A stretch of 9,385 nucleotides of DNA, taken from positions 1 to 9,385 of the forward strand of contig JAFTRD010000046.1 in assembly GCA_017462425.1 (NCBI GenBank), read 5' to 3'. The position numbers were made by a program, and so were the translations under genes. This stretch comes from Clostridia bacterium (lineage in GTDB: Bacteria; Bacillota_A; Clostridia; Christensenellales; Borkfalkiaceae). Below the pieces are notes generated by a model. It saw nothing but the letters and a program-made list of their open reading frames with translations. It ran no database searches and was not told the DNA's origin. This document shows positions 1-6,360 of the stretch, piece after piece. Each line of letters begins with the position of its first letter. Position 1 is the first letter of the stretch.

Positions 1-1466
1 ACAATATTGCGGAGGTATGCGACGCGATTGCAAAGGGCGCTTTGCGTGGCGCAAGAGGCAACTCGGGCGTTATTACCTCGCAAATTTTAAGAGGTATCTG
101 TTCGGTATTCAGAGAAAGTAAAGTTATTGATACGAGAGTATTTGCAAAGGCGTTGGAATCGGGCACCAAGGTTGCCTACGGCGCCGTGTCTATTCCCAAG
201 GAAGGTACCATTCTCACCGTCATTCGTATGATGGGCGAATACGCCGTAAAAAACGCAGGTAAATTCAAGGATATAGATTTATTCTTTGACGAAATCATCA
301 AAGAGGGCGACAGAGCGCTTGCCTTGACCCCCGAGCTTTTACCCGTACTCAAAAAAGCGGGCGTTGTGGACAGCGGCGGCGTTGGCTTGATGACCATCTT
401 CCGTGGCTGGCGTGCAGCGCTTGCCGGCGAAGAAATCAGTGATGAGGAAATAGACGGCGCAGCGCAAACGCAAAAGAGCGAGGAGGAGGTATTCGGTGAT
501 AACTCCGACATCATCAACCTCGACCTCGGTGAAATCGAATTTGCTTACTGTACCGAATTTTTCGTCATCAACCTGAAAAAGAGCACGACTCTTTCGGATA
601 TTGACAAGCTGAAAGGCAAGCTCATGCAACTCGGCGATTCGGTCATCTGCATCGGCGACTTGGAGCTCATCAAAATTCACGTTCACACCAACACTCCCGG
701 CGTAGCGCTTTCGTATGCGTTGGAGCTTGGAGAGCTGGACAGAGTTAAAATAGAAAACATGCTGGAAGAGAACCGTCAGGTTCGTGCAAAGCGTGAAAGC
801 GAAAAGAAAGAAATGGGTATGGTATCCGTCTGCGCCGGTAAGGGTATTTCGGAGATTTTCAAGGATCTGTTCGTAGACAAGGTTATCGAAGGCGGTCAAA
901 CCATGAACCCCAGCGCCAGCGACATTGCCGACGCCGTACAGCGTGTAAACGCTTCCAACGTATTCGTATTCCCTAACAATACAAATATCATTCTGGCGGC
1001 AGAACAGGCAAAAGCGCTTGTGACTAACCGCACCATACACGTTATTCCCACCAAAAACATACCGCAGGGCTTTGCAGCGGCGCTTGCATTCGACCCCGAA
1101 TGTACGCCGGCGGAAAATAAGGCAAATATGATGGGCGCTCTTGACAACGTAAAAGTAGGTCAGATAACGCACGCCGTGAGAACCACCACCGTGGGCAACT
1201 TCCAGATTACGGAAGGGGATATTATCGGTCTGAACGATAAAAAGATCCTCGCCAAAGGTGAAAGCGTAGACGAAACGGTGATCGCTTTACTGGAAAAAAT
1301 GAAAGAGCATTCTCACGAGGTTATTACGCTGTACTACGGCGAAGAAGTTACCGAAGCACAGGCAGAGGCAGTGCGGGATAAGGTCGCCGAGCTGTATCCC
1401 GATTGCGACGTAGACATTCACTACGGCGGACAGCCCGTTTATTACTATATTATATCTTTGGAATAA
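1..1466 (+). CDS. fakA: FakA/YloV-type fatty acid kinase, DAK2 plus DegV-like domains (5' end outside window)
   Basis: This is the ATP-dependent kinase subunit that, with a FakB lipid-binding partner, phosphorylates exogenous fatty acids to acyl-phosphates for phospholipid synthesis in Firmicutes; it is cytoplasmic. The frame is open from the left edge (first full codon at 3) to TAA at 1464-1466, giving 487 codons. FakA proteins are about 550 residues, so roughly 60-75 N-terminal residues, including the first metal-binding aspartates of the DAK2 domain, are missing. Visible in order: the DAK2 signature GARGNSGVI (from 48), VVDSGGVGLM (about 363-392), the middle-domain IKIHVHTNTPG (672-704) with its paired histidines, then the DegV-like part with GGQTMNPS (from 891), FPNNTNIILAA and KNIPQGFAAAL, and the family-typical tail QPVYYYIISLE. 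The TTG at 42 is internal, not a start. Followed by a terminator and then recG, a neighbourhood common in Firmicutes. Family certain; the FakA role is inferred from homologues. Confidence 0.93.
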   Translation, partial: NIAEVCDAIAKGALRGARGNSGVITSQILRGICSVFRESKVIDTRVFAKALESGTKVAYGAVSIPKEGTILTVIRMMGEYAVKNAGKFKDIDLFFDEIIKEGDRALALTPELLPVLKKAGVVDSGGVGLMTIFRGWRAALAGEEISDEEIDGAAQTQKSEEEVFGDNSDIINLDLGEIEFAYCTEFFVINLKKSTTLSDIDKLKGKLMQLGDSVICIGDLELIKIHVHTNTPGVALSYALELGELDRVKIENMLEENRQVRAKRESEKKEMGMVSVCAGKGISEIFKDLFVDKVIEGGQTMNPSASDIADAVQRVNASNVFVFPNNTNIILAAEQAKALVTNRTIHVIPTKNIPQGFAAALAFDPECTPAENKANMMGALDNVKVGQITHAVRTTTVGNFQITEGDIIGLNDKKILAKGESVDETVIALLEKMKEHSHEVITLYYGEEVTEAQAEAVRDKVAELYPDCDVDIHYGGQPVYYYIISLE

Positions 1467-1475
1467 GAAAAAAGC

Positions 1476-1504
1476 AAAAGCGGGAACATTTTTTCCCGCT
1501 TTTT
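1476..1504 (+). terminator. Rho-independent terminator of fakA
   Basis: An 11-bp perfect stem pairs AAAAGCGGGAA (1476-1486) with TTCCCGCTTTT (1493-1503) around a 6-nt loop. The 3' arm runs directly into a T run. It begins 10 bases after the fakA stop codon, so it should end the upstream unit before recG. The A and T flanks make it partly symmetric, so some reverse-strand function is possible. Confidence 0.9.
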
Positions 1505-1509
1505 ACATA

Positions 1510-1539
1510 TCGTCAACCGTTCAGCGTTAAACTTATCAT
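1510..1539 (+). promoter_or_regulatory. Possible weak sigma-A promoter for recG
   Basis: TCGTCA (1510-1515, 4 of 6 to TTGACA) and TATCAT (1534-1539, 5 of 6 to TATAAT) are 18 bases apart, between the fakA terminator and recG. A promoter is expected here because a strong terminator separates the two genes. The -35 match is poor and the implied leader would be only about 16 nt, so this is tentative. Confidence 0.28.
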
Positions 1540-1561
1540 ATGGAGTGTAATGGAGTTATAT

Positions 1562-3565
1562 ATGAAGCTTACCGCCATTAAAAACGTTTCCGAAAAACGG
1601 GAAAAGGAACTGAATAAACTGGGCGTTTTTTGCACGGAGGATTTAATTAATTATTACCCCCGAGCCTACCTCGATTTAACCAAGCGCACCTCGCTTAAGG
1701 ATGCGTACCATAACGACATGGTACTCTTCGTCTGTACGGTCACTTCCGTCGCCCCCGTCAACCACGCCAGTCGCTTTAAAGTGGTCAGGGCGTTTTGCAA
1801 TCAGGACGGCTTTCCCTTCACCGCCGTGTGGTTCAATCAGCCATACGTAGTGCAGAAATTGAAACCGGGTGAGTATCTTTTTTACGGCAGAGTGCAAAAC
1901 CGTTACGACGTTTTATCCGTCACCAACCCCACGTTTGAACCGCTGGATAACAATTACCGTTTAAAGGGAATCGTGCCCGTGTATACCGTCAAGGGCAGCG
2001 TGACCCAGCGGATAATGGCAAGCGCCGTCAAGGAGGCGTTGCATAAGGAGAGCATCGACTCGGTCATTCCCTACGCCCTGCAGCAAAAATACCAGCTTTC
2101 TTCCCTGCCCAAAGCATACTATAACGTACACTTTCCCGATAGTATGTCTGCGCAGAAAGAGGCGGCGGAGCGCATAGCGATTGAAGAATATTTCAAGCTC
2201 ATTTCCGCCTTTAAAATTATAAAAGGGGATAAACAGGAAATAAGGCGCAATCAGTACTTGGTAACGGCGAAAGAGGTGAAGGCGTTTGCCTCCCGTTTCC
2301 CGTTTGAGTTCACCGACGGTCAAAAACAGGCGGTCAACGATATTTTTCAGAATTTACGCTCGCCGCACCGTATGAATCGGCTTTTGCAAGGCGACGTAGG
2401 CAGCGGAAAAACCGCCGTGGCGCTCTGCGGAATTTATATGGCGGTTAAAAGCGGACACCGTGCCGCCTATCTCTCGCCCACCGAAGTACTGGCAAGGCAA
2501 AACTATCTTACGCTTAAAAAATACTTCCCCGAATATAAGATTGGCTATCTTTCCGGTGCGCTCACCGCAAAGGAAAAACGTGAAATAAAAACCGCCTTGA
2601 AAAACGGCGAGTTAGACATCATTTGCGGCACCCATGCCATCATTCAAAAGGACGTAGAGCTTTCTTCTTTAGCGTTTTGCGTCTGTGACGAACAGCACCG
2701 TTTCGGCGTTGCGCAGCGCAACGCTCTGGGCGAAAAGGGCGAGGGGGCGGATACGCTGGTAATGAGCGCCACGCCCATTCCCCGAACGCTGTCGCTCATC
2801 TTTTACGGCGATCTGGATATTACCACAATCAAGGATAAGCCCAAAGAACAGCAGCCCGTTTCTACGTCCCTTATTCCGCAGTCCAGGTATAACGATATGC
2901 TGGAATACGTGGAAAAGCAGGTAAAATCGGGCAGACAGGCGTATTTCGTTGCCGCCAAAATAGAGGACGACGAGGGCGAGGTGTTGAGCGTAAACGAGCT
3001 TTACGAGGACTTAAAAAACCGCCTGCCCCGGGTGCGCTTCGCCATGCTCCACGGCAAAATGAAGGACAAGGAAAAGAACGCCGTCATGCAGGATTTCAAG
3101 GACAGAAAATACGACTGTCTGGTATCCACCACCGTTATCGAGGTCGGAGTTGACGTACCCAACGCTACGGTGATGGTCATTCATAACGCCGAACGGTTCG
3201 GTCTTTCCCAGCTTCATCAGCTCCGAGGCAGAGTGGGCAGGGGCGAGGAAAAGAGCTATTGCTTCTTACTCATGGGCAACGATACGCCCGTAGCCAGGGA
3301 GCGATTGCAGGTTTTAAAGAACTCCGCAGACGGCTTTCAGATTGCCGAGGAGGACTTGCGCCTTCGTGGCAGCGGTGACTTTTTCGGCACACGTCAAAGC
3401 GGTAAATTTTTAAACGAAATACGCAATCTGCAATACCCCGCCGAGGTAATTTTTACGGCAAAAAAACTCTGCGACGAGAGCTTTGAAGGCAACTTTGACA
3501 CCGAAGAAATTAGAAAAGCGGCGGTAAAAAAATACAACGCCTTAAAAGACGTCGTGCTCAATTAA
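1562..3565 (+). CDS. recG: ATP-dependent DNA helicase RecG
   Basis: RecG is a superfamily 2 double-strand DNA translocase that reverses stalled replication forks and processes branched recombination intermediates. The product is 667 residues, close to the usual 680 or so. An N-terminal wedge/OB region (about 1-240) contains LGVFCTEDLINYYPRAY and precedes the helicase core: Walker A GDVGSGKT (277-284), the DEQH box (376-379), motif III SAT (402-404), VIEVGVDVPNA (525-535) and the arginine-finger segment QLRGRVGRG (553-561). The C-terminal TRG translocation motif follows (590-614, from DGFQIAEEDLRLRG to RQSG). The start at 1562 is preferred because GGAG at 1552-1555 lies 6 bases upstream and the protein then begins with the expected domain. 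ATG 1550, four codons earlier in frame with GGAG at 1542-1545 only 4 bases away, is the alternative. The frame stays open upstream to 1403, but that would overlap fakA and its terminator. TRG reads LRGSGDFFG where LRGPGE is usual. Confidence 0.97.
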   Translation: MKLTAIKNVSEKREKELNKLGVFCTEDLINYYPRAYLDLTKRTSLKDAYHNDMVLFVCTVTSVAPVNHASRFKVVRAFCNQDGFPFTAVWFNQPYVVQKLKPGEYLFYGRVQNRYDVLSVTNPTFEPLDNNYRLKGIVPVYTVKGSVTQRIMASAVKEALHKESIDSVIPYALQQKYQLSSLPKAYYNVHFPDSMSAQKEAAERIAIEEYFKLISAFKIIKGDKQEIRRNQYLVTAKEVKAFASRFPFEFTDGQKQAVNDIFQNLRSPHRMNRLLQGDVGSGKTAVALCGIYMAVKSGHRAAYLSPTEVLARQNYLTLKKYFPEYKIGYLSGALTAKEKREIKTALKNGELDIICGTHAIIQKDVELSSLAFCVCDEQHRFGVAQRNALGEKGEGADTLVMSATPIPRTLSLIFYGDLDITTIKDKPKEQQPVSTSLIPQSRYNDMLEYVEKQVKSGRQAYFVAAKIEDDEGEVLSVNELYEDLKNRLPRVRFAMLHGKMKDKEKNAVMQDFKDRKYDCLVSTTVIEVGVDVPNATVMVIHNAERFGLSQLHQLRGRVGRGEEKSYCFLLMGNDTPVARERLQVLKNSADGFQIAEEDLRLRGSGDFFGTRQSGKFLNEIRNLQYPAEVIFTAKKLCDESFEGNFDTEEIRKAAVKKYNALKDVVLN

Positions 3566-3652
3566 AATTTTCAAAATAAAAATATTATCTATTCCATCAA
3601 CGGCGAGCATAAAGAGCATACTTCCTCCGCTCCCAAAAACCGACGCTCTCTT

Positions 3653-3700
3653 TCTGGTATTATAAAAATTTATTAAATTGATTATTGCAATAATACCAGA
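3653..3700. promoter_or_regulatory. Nested inverted repeats at the kinase promoter, candidate operator
   Basis: A perfect 11-bp inverted repeat, TCTGGTATTAT (3653-3663) and ATAATACCAGA (3690-3700), is separated by 26 bases. Inside it is a second perfect palindrome, ATTATTGCAATAAT (3681-3694), centred on the -35 hexamer. The right arm of the larger repeat fills the start of the -35/-10 spacer. Both lie upstream of the predicted transcription start, so they would act as DNA sites rather than an RNA hairpin, unless recG transcripts read through. A dimeric repressor is the simple reading; its identity is unknown. Confidence 0.55.
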
Positions 3701-3713
3701 GATGTGTTATACT
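3685..3713 (+). promoter_or_regulatory. Sigma-A promoter of the pyridoxal kinase gene
   Basis: TTGCAA (3685-3690) and TATACT (3708-3713) are separated by exactly 17 bases, and the -10 is preceded by TGT, an extended -10 arrangement. The transcription start should fall near 3720, giving a leader of about 27 nt that contains the AGAGG ribosome-binding site (3734-3738). Its overlap with two inverted repeats suggests regulation. Confidence 0.75.
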
Positions 3714-3746
3714 CATAGCAAGAATAAAAAAAGAGAGGCGGTTTTT

Positions 3747-4583
3747 ATGCAAAACAGTAAAAATAAAGTATTAACGGTACAAGATTTATCCTGTGCAGGG
3801 CAGTGTTCCTTGTCGGTGGCGTTACCCATACTTTCGGCGTTCGGGCTGGAAACGTGCGTACTGCCCACGGCAATTTTATCCGAGCATACCATGTTCCAAA
3901 ATTTCACCTTTTTGGATTTAGCGCAAAATATGTTGGATACGCTGGACAGCTGGAAGAAAGATAATCACCGTTTCCACGCCGTATACACGGGCTATCTTGG
4001 CAGAAACGAACATTTTGCCATCGTAGAGGACGCTATCCGAGAGCTTTCCGAGGAGAACGCTCTGGTCGTGGTGGACCCCGTATTCGGCGACAACGGCAAG
4101 CTGTATCCGCTTTTCAATACGGAATACGTGGATAAAGTGCGTTCGTTTATGAAAAACGCAAACGTGATTTTGCCTAATATTACCGAGGCGTGCTATCTTA
4201 CGGGCAGGGAATACAACGCCGTGTGCGATAAAGCCGAGGCGGCGGCGCTGATAGCCGAGCTTACTGCTTTGGGTGATTTTGATATCGTATTAACGGGCGT
4301 GGATGAAAATGGTAAAATCGGCTTTGCCTGCTATGATAAAAACACCAAAAAGACGGAATTTTACTTTGCCGAACGCTTAAAGGGCTCCTTCCACGGCACG
4401 GGCGATATATTTGCATCCGTGTTCATGGGCGCATATTTGGCTGGGAAGAGCTTATTCGAGTCCTCCAAGGCGGCGGCGCAGTTCGTGGCAGCCTCCATTC
4501 AGGCTACGGAGGACGGACATACTTACGGCGTGCAATTTGAAAAAATATTGGCGGAATATGCGCATAAATGTTTACAAAAATAA
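3747..4583 (+). CDS. pdxK: Pyridoxal/pyridoxamine kinase (ribokinase superfamily)
   Basis: This enzyme phosphorylates the 5'-hydroxymethyl of pyridoxal, pyridoxamine or pyridoxine with ATP, salvaging vitamin B6 into the PLP pool in the cytoplasm. The 278-residue product has the usual length. The N-terminal block VQDLSCAGQCSLSVALPILS (11-30) followed by ETCVLPTAILS is characteristic of the Firmicutes pyridoxamine kinase group. Further on are VVVDPVFGDNGKLY (107-120), LPNITEACYLTG (142-153) in the nucleotide-binding fold, and the anion-hole and catalytic-base motif HGTGDIFAS (216-224) with Asp220. The start ATG at 3747 has AGAGG 8 bases upstream and begins just before the conserved block; the frame continues upstream to 3678, but that would place the start inside the promoter. 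It is a single-gene unit between its own promoter and terminator. Members are also annotated pdxY, and ThiD-type kinases are related; the QDLSC block favours B6. Confidence 0.9.
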   Translation: MQNSKNKVLTVQDLSCAGQCSLSVALPILSAFGLETCVLPTAILSEHTMFQNFTFLDLAQNMLDTLDSWKKDNHRFHAVYTGYLGRNEHFAIVEDAIRELSEENALVVVDPVFGDNGKLYPLFNTEYVDKVRSFMKNANVILPNITEACYLTGREYNAVCDKAEAAALIAELTALGDFDIVLTGVDENGKIGFACYDKNTKKTEFYFAERLKGSFHGTGDIFASVFMGAYLAGKSLFESSKAAAQFVAASIQATEDGHTYGVQFEKILAEYAHKCLQK

Positions 4584-4603
4584 GCGTTGTTTAAAAAATT
4601 GAT

Positions 4604-4640
4604 CGGTCGGAACTCTCAAGACGGGTTCCGACTGTTTTTT
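4604..4640 (+). terminator. Rho-independent terminator of the pyridoxal kinase gene
   Basis: GTCGGAAC (4606-4613) pairs with GTTCCGAC (4625-4632). Two more pairs extend the stem outward (C4604-G4634 and a G-T wobble) and two inward, over a loop of about 7-11 nt. Six T residues follow directly (4635-4640). It begins 21 bases past the kinase stop codon. Confidence 0.9.
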
Positions 4641-4678
4641 ATTCCCTAAGATTCAACACGTATCGTTTTTTATCCGTA

Positions 4679-4707
4679 TTGACAAAACCGTCATTAGACA
4701 GTATAAT
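4679..4707 (+). promoter_or_regulatory. Perfect consensus sigma-A promoter upstream of cca
   Basis: TTGACA (4679-4684) and TATAAT (4702-4707) match the sigma-A consensus at all twelve positions with an ideal 17-base spacer. Transcription should start near 4713-4715, right after the kinase terminator. The next gene start is at 4834, so the mRNA leader is about 120 nt, long for a housekeeping gene. Confidence 0.92.
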
Positions 4708-4713
4708 GAAATT

Positions 4714-4833
4714 GAAAAAAATTCCTATATACGGTGTTTTTTTCTATACGCCAAAGTCAAAGAATGAAAAGGAGGGCAACGCCGCAAAAAGACTGCGTTT
4801 ATACCTATCTTTCTTACAGCGCCCGAAAATTAT
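4714..4833 (+). other. Leader of cca with an orphan Shine-Dalgarno sequence
   Basis: The predicted 5' untranslated region contains a near-ideal ribosome-binding sequence, AAAAGGAGGG (4767-4776), but no ATG, GTG or TTG lies at a usable distance after it. The actual cca start, 57 bases further on, has no recognisable Shine-Dalgarno; it is preceded by AT-rich GAAAATTAT. I could not assign a riboswitch, T-box or convincing long hairpin here. An overlapping frame (GTG 4734 or ATG 4764 to 4919) could be an upstream ORF but resembles no known protein. Confidence 0.4.
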
Positions 4834-6219
4834 ATGATAAAATTTATTCCCGAAAACTTAAAAAAATTGTCGGCGGCGTGCGCTTTTCCGCTATACGTCG
4901 TGGGCGGCAGCGTGCGTGATTTTCTCTCCGGAGTTGCGTTTCAAGCCGAGCATTTTTCAGATTGGGACGTCTGTGCGCCCGTACCCTTTGAGGTGTTTTC
5001 CCAAACGGCAAAAAAGGCGGGCTTTACCGTTCATTCGGAGTATAAAAATACGGGTACGGTAAAGCTGACCGATTCTAAAGGCGTGGGCTACGAGTTTAGC
5101 TCTTTCCGTTCGGATCAATACGTGCGTGGAGAACATACGCCCAGGGCGGTGTATTTTACGAAGGACATCACGTTGGACGCGCGGCGGAGAGATTTTACCT
5201 GTAACGCCGTGTATTTCGATATTCAAAATAACGCTTTTTGCGATCCGTTGGGCGGAATAGAGGATATAAAAAATAAGCGTATACGCACCGTACGGGAGAG
5301 CACTAAGGTATTCTCCGAGGACGGCTTGCGTCTGATGCGCCTTGCCCGTCAATGCGGTCAGCTGGGCTTTTCCGTTGAAAAAGATACCCTGCAAGGAGCG
5401 AGACGGCATGCCGGTCTGATTCTCGATATCGCACCCGAACGGATATTTACCGAGCTGAATCTCATCTTACACGCCGATCAAAAATACGGCGTCCAAAACG
5501 GGCACTACCTTGCATTAAAAACGCTGGAACGTATAGGTGTTTTAGAGCAAATTTTACCCGAGCTTTATGAAGGTAAGGGTATGGCGCAGCCTGCCGCTTT
5601 CCACAGCTACGACGTGCTCGAACATTCTTTGCGTTGCGTGTTATATTCTCCGCCCGCCGTGCGCTGGGCTGCGCTGTTGCACGACGTAGGCAAGCCCCTT
5701 TGTATGCGTCGGGACGGGAATTATCACCGTCATGCGGAGGAGGGCGCTGCGCTTTCCGATAGAATTTTAGAGCGTTTTAAAGCGCCCAATAAGCTCAAAA
5801 CCCGTGCCCACACCCTCATTTTACAGCATATGTACGATTTGCAAAATACGACCCGTGAAGGAAAGCTCAGGCGGTATCTGGTAAAAAACCAAGAAATTTT
5901 ACCCGAGCTTTTATCGCTCAAACAGGCAGACTTTTCCGCCTGTAAGGATAATACCTTGCCTGCGCCCACCGTGGAACGGTGGCAAGCGCTATTTACCCGT
6001 ATGCAAGAAGAGGGTGTTCCCTTTACGCAAAAAAGCCTTTCGGTTACGGGTAAAGAGCTGCTGGCGGCAGGAATATCCGCACCCTTTATCGGGAAAGTAT
6101 TGCACGGGCTTTTACTGCACTGCGCTACTCAGCCGAAGGATAATGAAAAATTAAAATTATTAAAGCTTGCGCAGGGGCTATATAAGTGTTTTTTAAAAGA
6201 ACAACCAAAGGATATATAA
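4834..6219 (+). CDS. cca: CCA tRNA nucleotidyltransferase with HD domain
   Basis: This enzyme adds or repairs the 3'-terminal CCA of tRNAs using CTP and ATP without a template. The 461-residue product shows class II motifs in order: YVVGGSVRDFLSG (21-33), the metal-binding pair in DWD (43-45), RRRDFTCNAVYFD (117-129), and the nucleotide-recognition segment EDGLRLMRLAR (162-172) followed by LGF. The C-terminal half carries an HD phosphohydrolase-like domain with LLHDVGKP (281-288; His283, Asp284) and downstream histidines in YHRHAEEGA (297-305). That layout matches the longer CCA enzymes of Firmicutes. The start ATG 4834 is forced: the frame has a TGA at 4765 and no other ATG, GTG or TTG between, and the N-terminus MIKFIPENLK resembles relatives. 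Initiation looks weak because no Shine-Dalgarno is adjacent. No terminator was seen after the TAA at 6217-6219. Whether it adds all of CCA, or only part as in organisms with split enzymes, cannot be decided here. Confidence 0.96.
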   Translation: MIKFIPENLKKLSAACAFPLYVVGGSVRDFLSGVAFQAEHFSDWDVCAPVPFEVFSQTAKKAGFTVHSEYKNTGTVKLTDSKGVGYEFSSFRSDQYVRGEHTPRAVYFTKDITLDARRRDFTCNAVYFDIQNNAFCDPLGGIEDIKNKRIRTVRESTKVFSEDGLRLMRLARQCGQLGFSVEKDTLQGARRHAGLILDIAPERIFTELNLILHADQKYGVQNGHYLALKTLERIGVLEQILPELYEGKGMAQPAAFHSYDVLEHSLRCVLYSPPAVRWAALLHDVGKPLCMRRDGNYHRHAEEGAALSDRILERFKAPNKLKTRAHTLILQHMYDLQNTTREGKLRRYLVKNQEILPELLSLKQADFSACKDNTLPAPTVERWQALFTRMQEEGVPFTQKSLSVTGKELLAAGISAPFIGKVLHGLLLHCATQPKDNEKLKLLKLAQGLYKCFLKEQPKDI

Positions 6220-6221
6220 AT

Positions 6222-6330
6222 TGTAAACCGTGTAAAGAAAAATTGCGCGCATGTAAAGAAAAATTGCACGCTATGTAAAGAAAAGTGGGTGGACTTTTTC
6301 CCGTTTTTATGTTAGTGTGAAGAAAAGTAT
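6222..6330. repeat. Direct-repeat array, TGTAAAGAAAA core, about 21-bp period
   Basis: The 16-mer TGTAAAGAAAAATTGC occurs exactly twice (6231-6246 and 6252-6267). A third copy, TGTAAAGAAAAGTGG, starts at 6274 and a degenerate fourth, TGTGAAGAAAAGTAT, at 6316. Starts are 21, 22 and 42 bases apart, about two helical turns or a multiple. A bare TGTAAA at 6222-6227 precedes the first copy and lies two bases after the cca stop codon. Copies three and four flank a T-rich stretch. The array could be binding sites for a regulator of the downstream transporter, or the multi-repeat end of a lost IS21-type element. No matching inverted copy is present in the window. Confidence 0.8.
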
Positions 6331-6360
6331 AAAGCCAAAAATTTTTTTGAGGAGTAAGCT

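Noticed and set aside
339..1172. Long minus-strand open frame (277 codons) opposite fakA
   Set aside because: It is antisense to a well-conserved fakA frame, has no recognisable domain or ribosome-binding site, and its composition is that of a shadow frame. The same holds for the minus-strand frames at 176-517, 896-1147, 1961-2323, 4957-5409, 8157-8477 and 8906-9226.
1403..1561. Upstream extension of the recG frame to 1403
   Set aside because: It would overlap the fakA 3' end and run through the terminator, and its residues do not resemble RecG. The GGAG sites before 1550 and 1562 decide the start.
1540..1581. Mini-frame ATG 1540 to TAA, a possible recG leader peptide
   Set aside because: Only 13 codons with no ribosome-binding site upstream; best explained by the repeated ATGGAGT around the recG start.
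3602..3619. Short direct repeat GAGCATA after recG as a regulatory element or terminator
   Set aside because: Two 7-base copies with no hairpin and no T run; no function can be supported. I see no terminator after recG.
4411..4602. 63-codon plus-strand frame overlapping the kinase end
   Set aside because: Lies in another frame of the kinase gene, has low-complexity Arg/Ser content and no ribosome-binding site.
4734..4919. 61-codon basic frame overlapping the cca start
   Set aside because: Its GTG start has no ribosome-binding site and it runs into cca out of frame. Kept only as a possible upstream ORF in the leader discussion, not as a gene.
6231..6290. CRISPR array
   Set aside because: Repeats are only 16 bp and the intervals between copies about 5-6 bp, far too short for spacers, and no cas gene is present.
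6281..6298. Terminator after cca: AAAAGT and ACTTTT around a GGGTGG loop
   Set aside because: The 6-bp stem is almost all A-T and only a broken T run follows, too weak to call a terminator.
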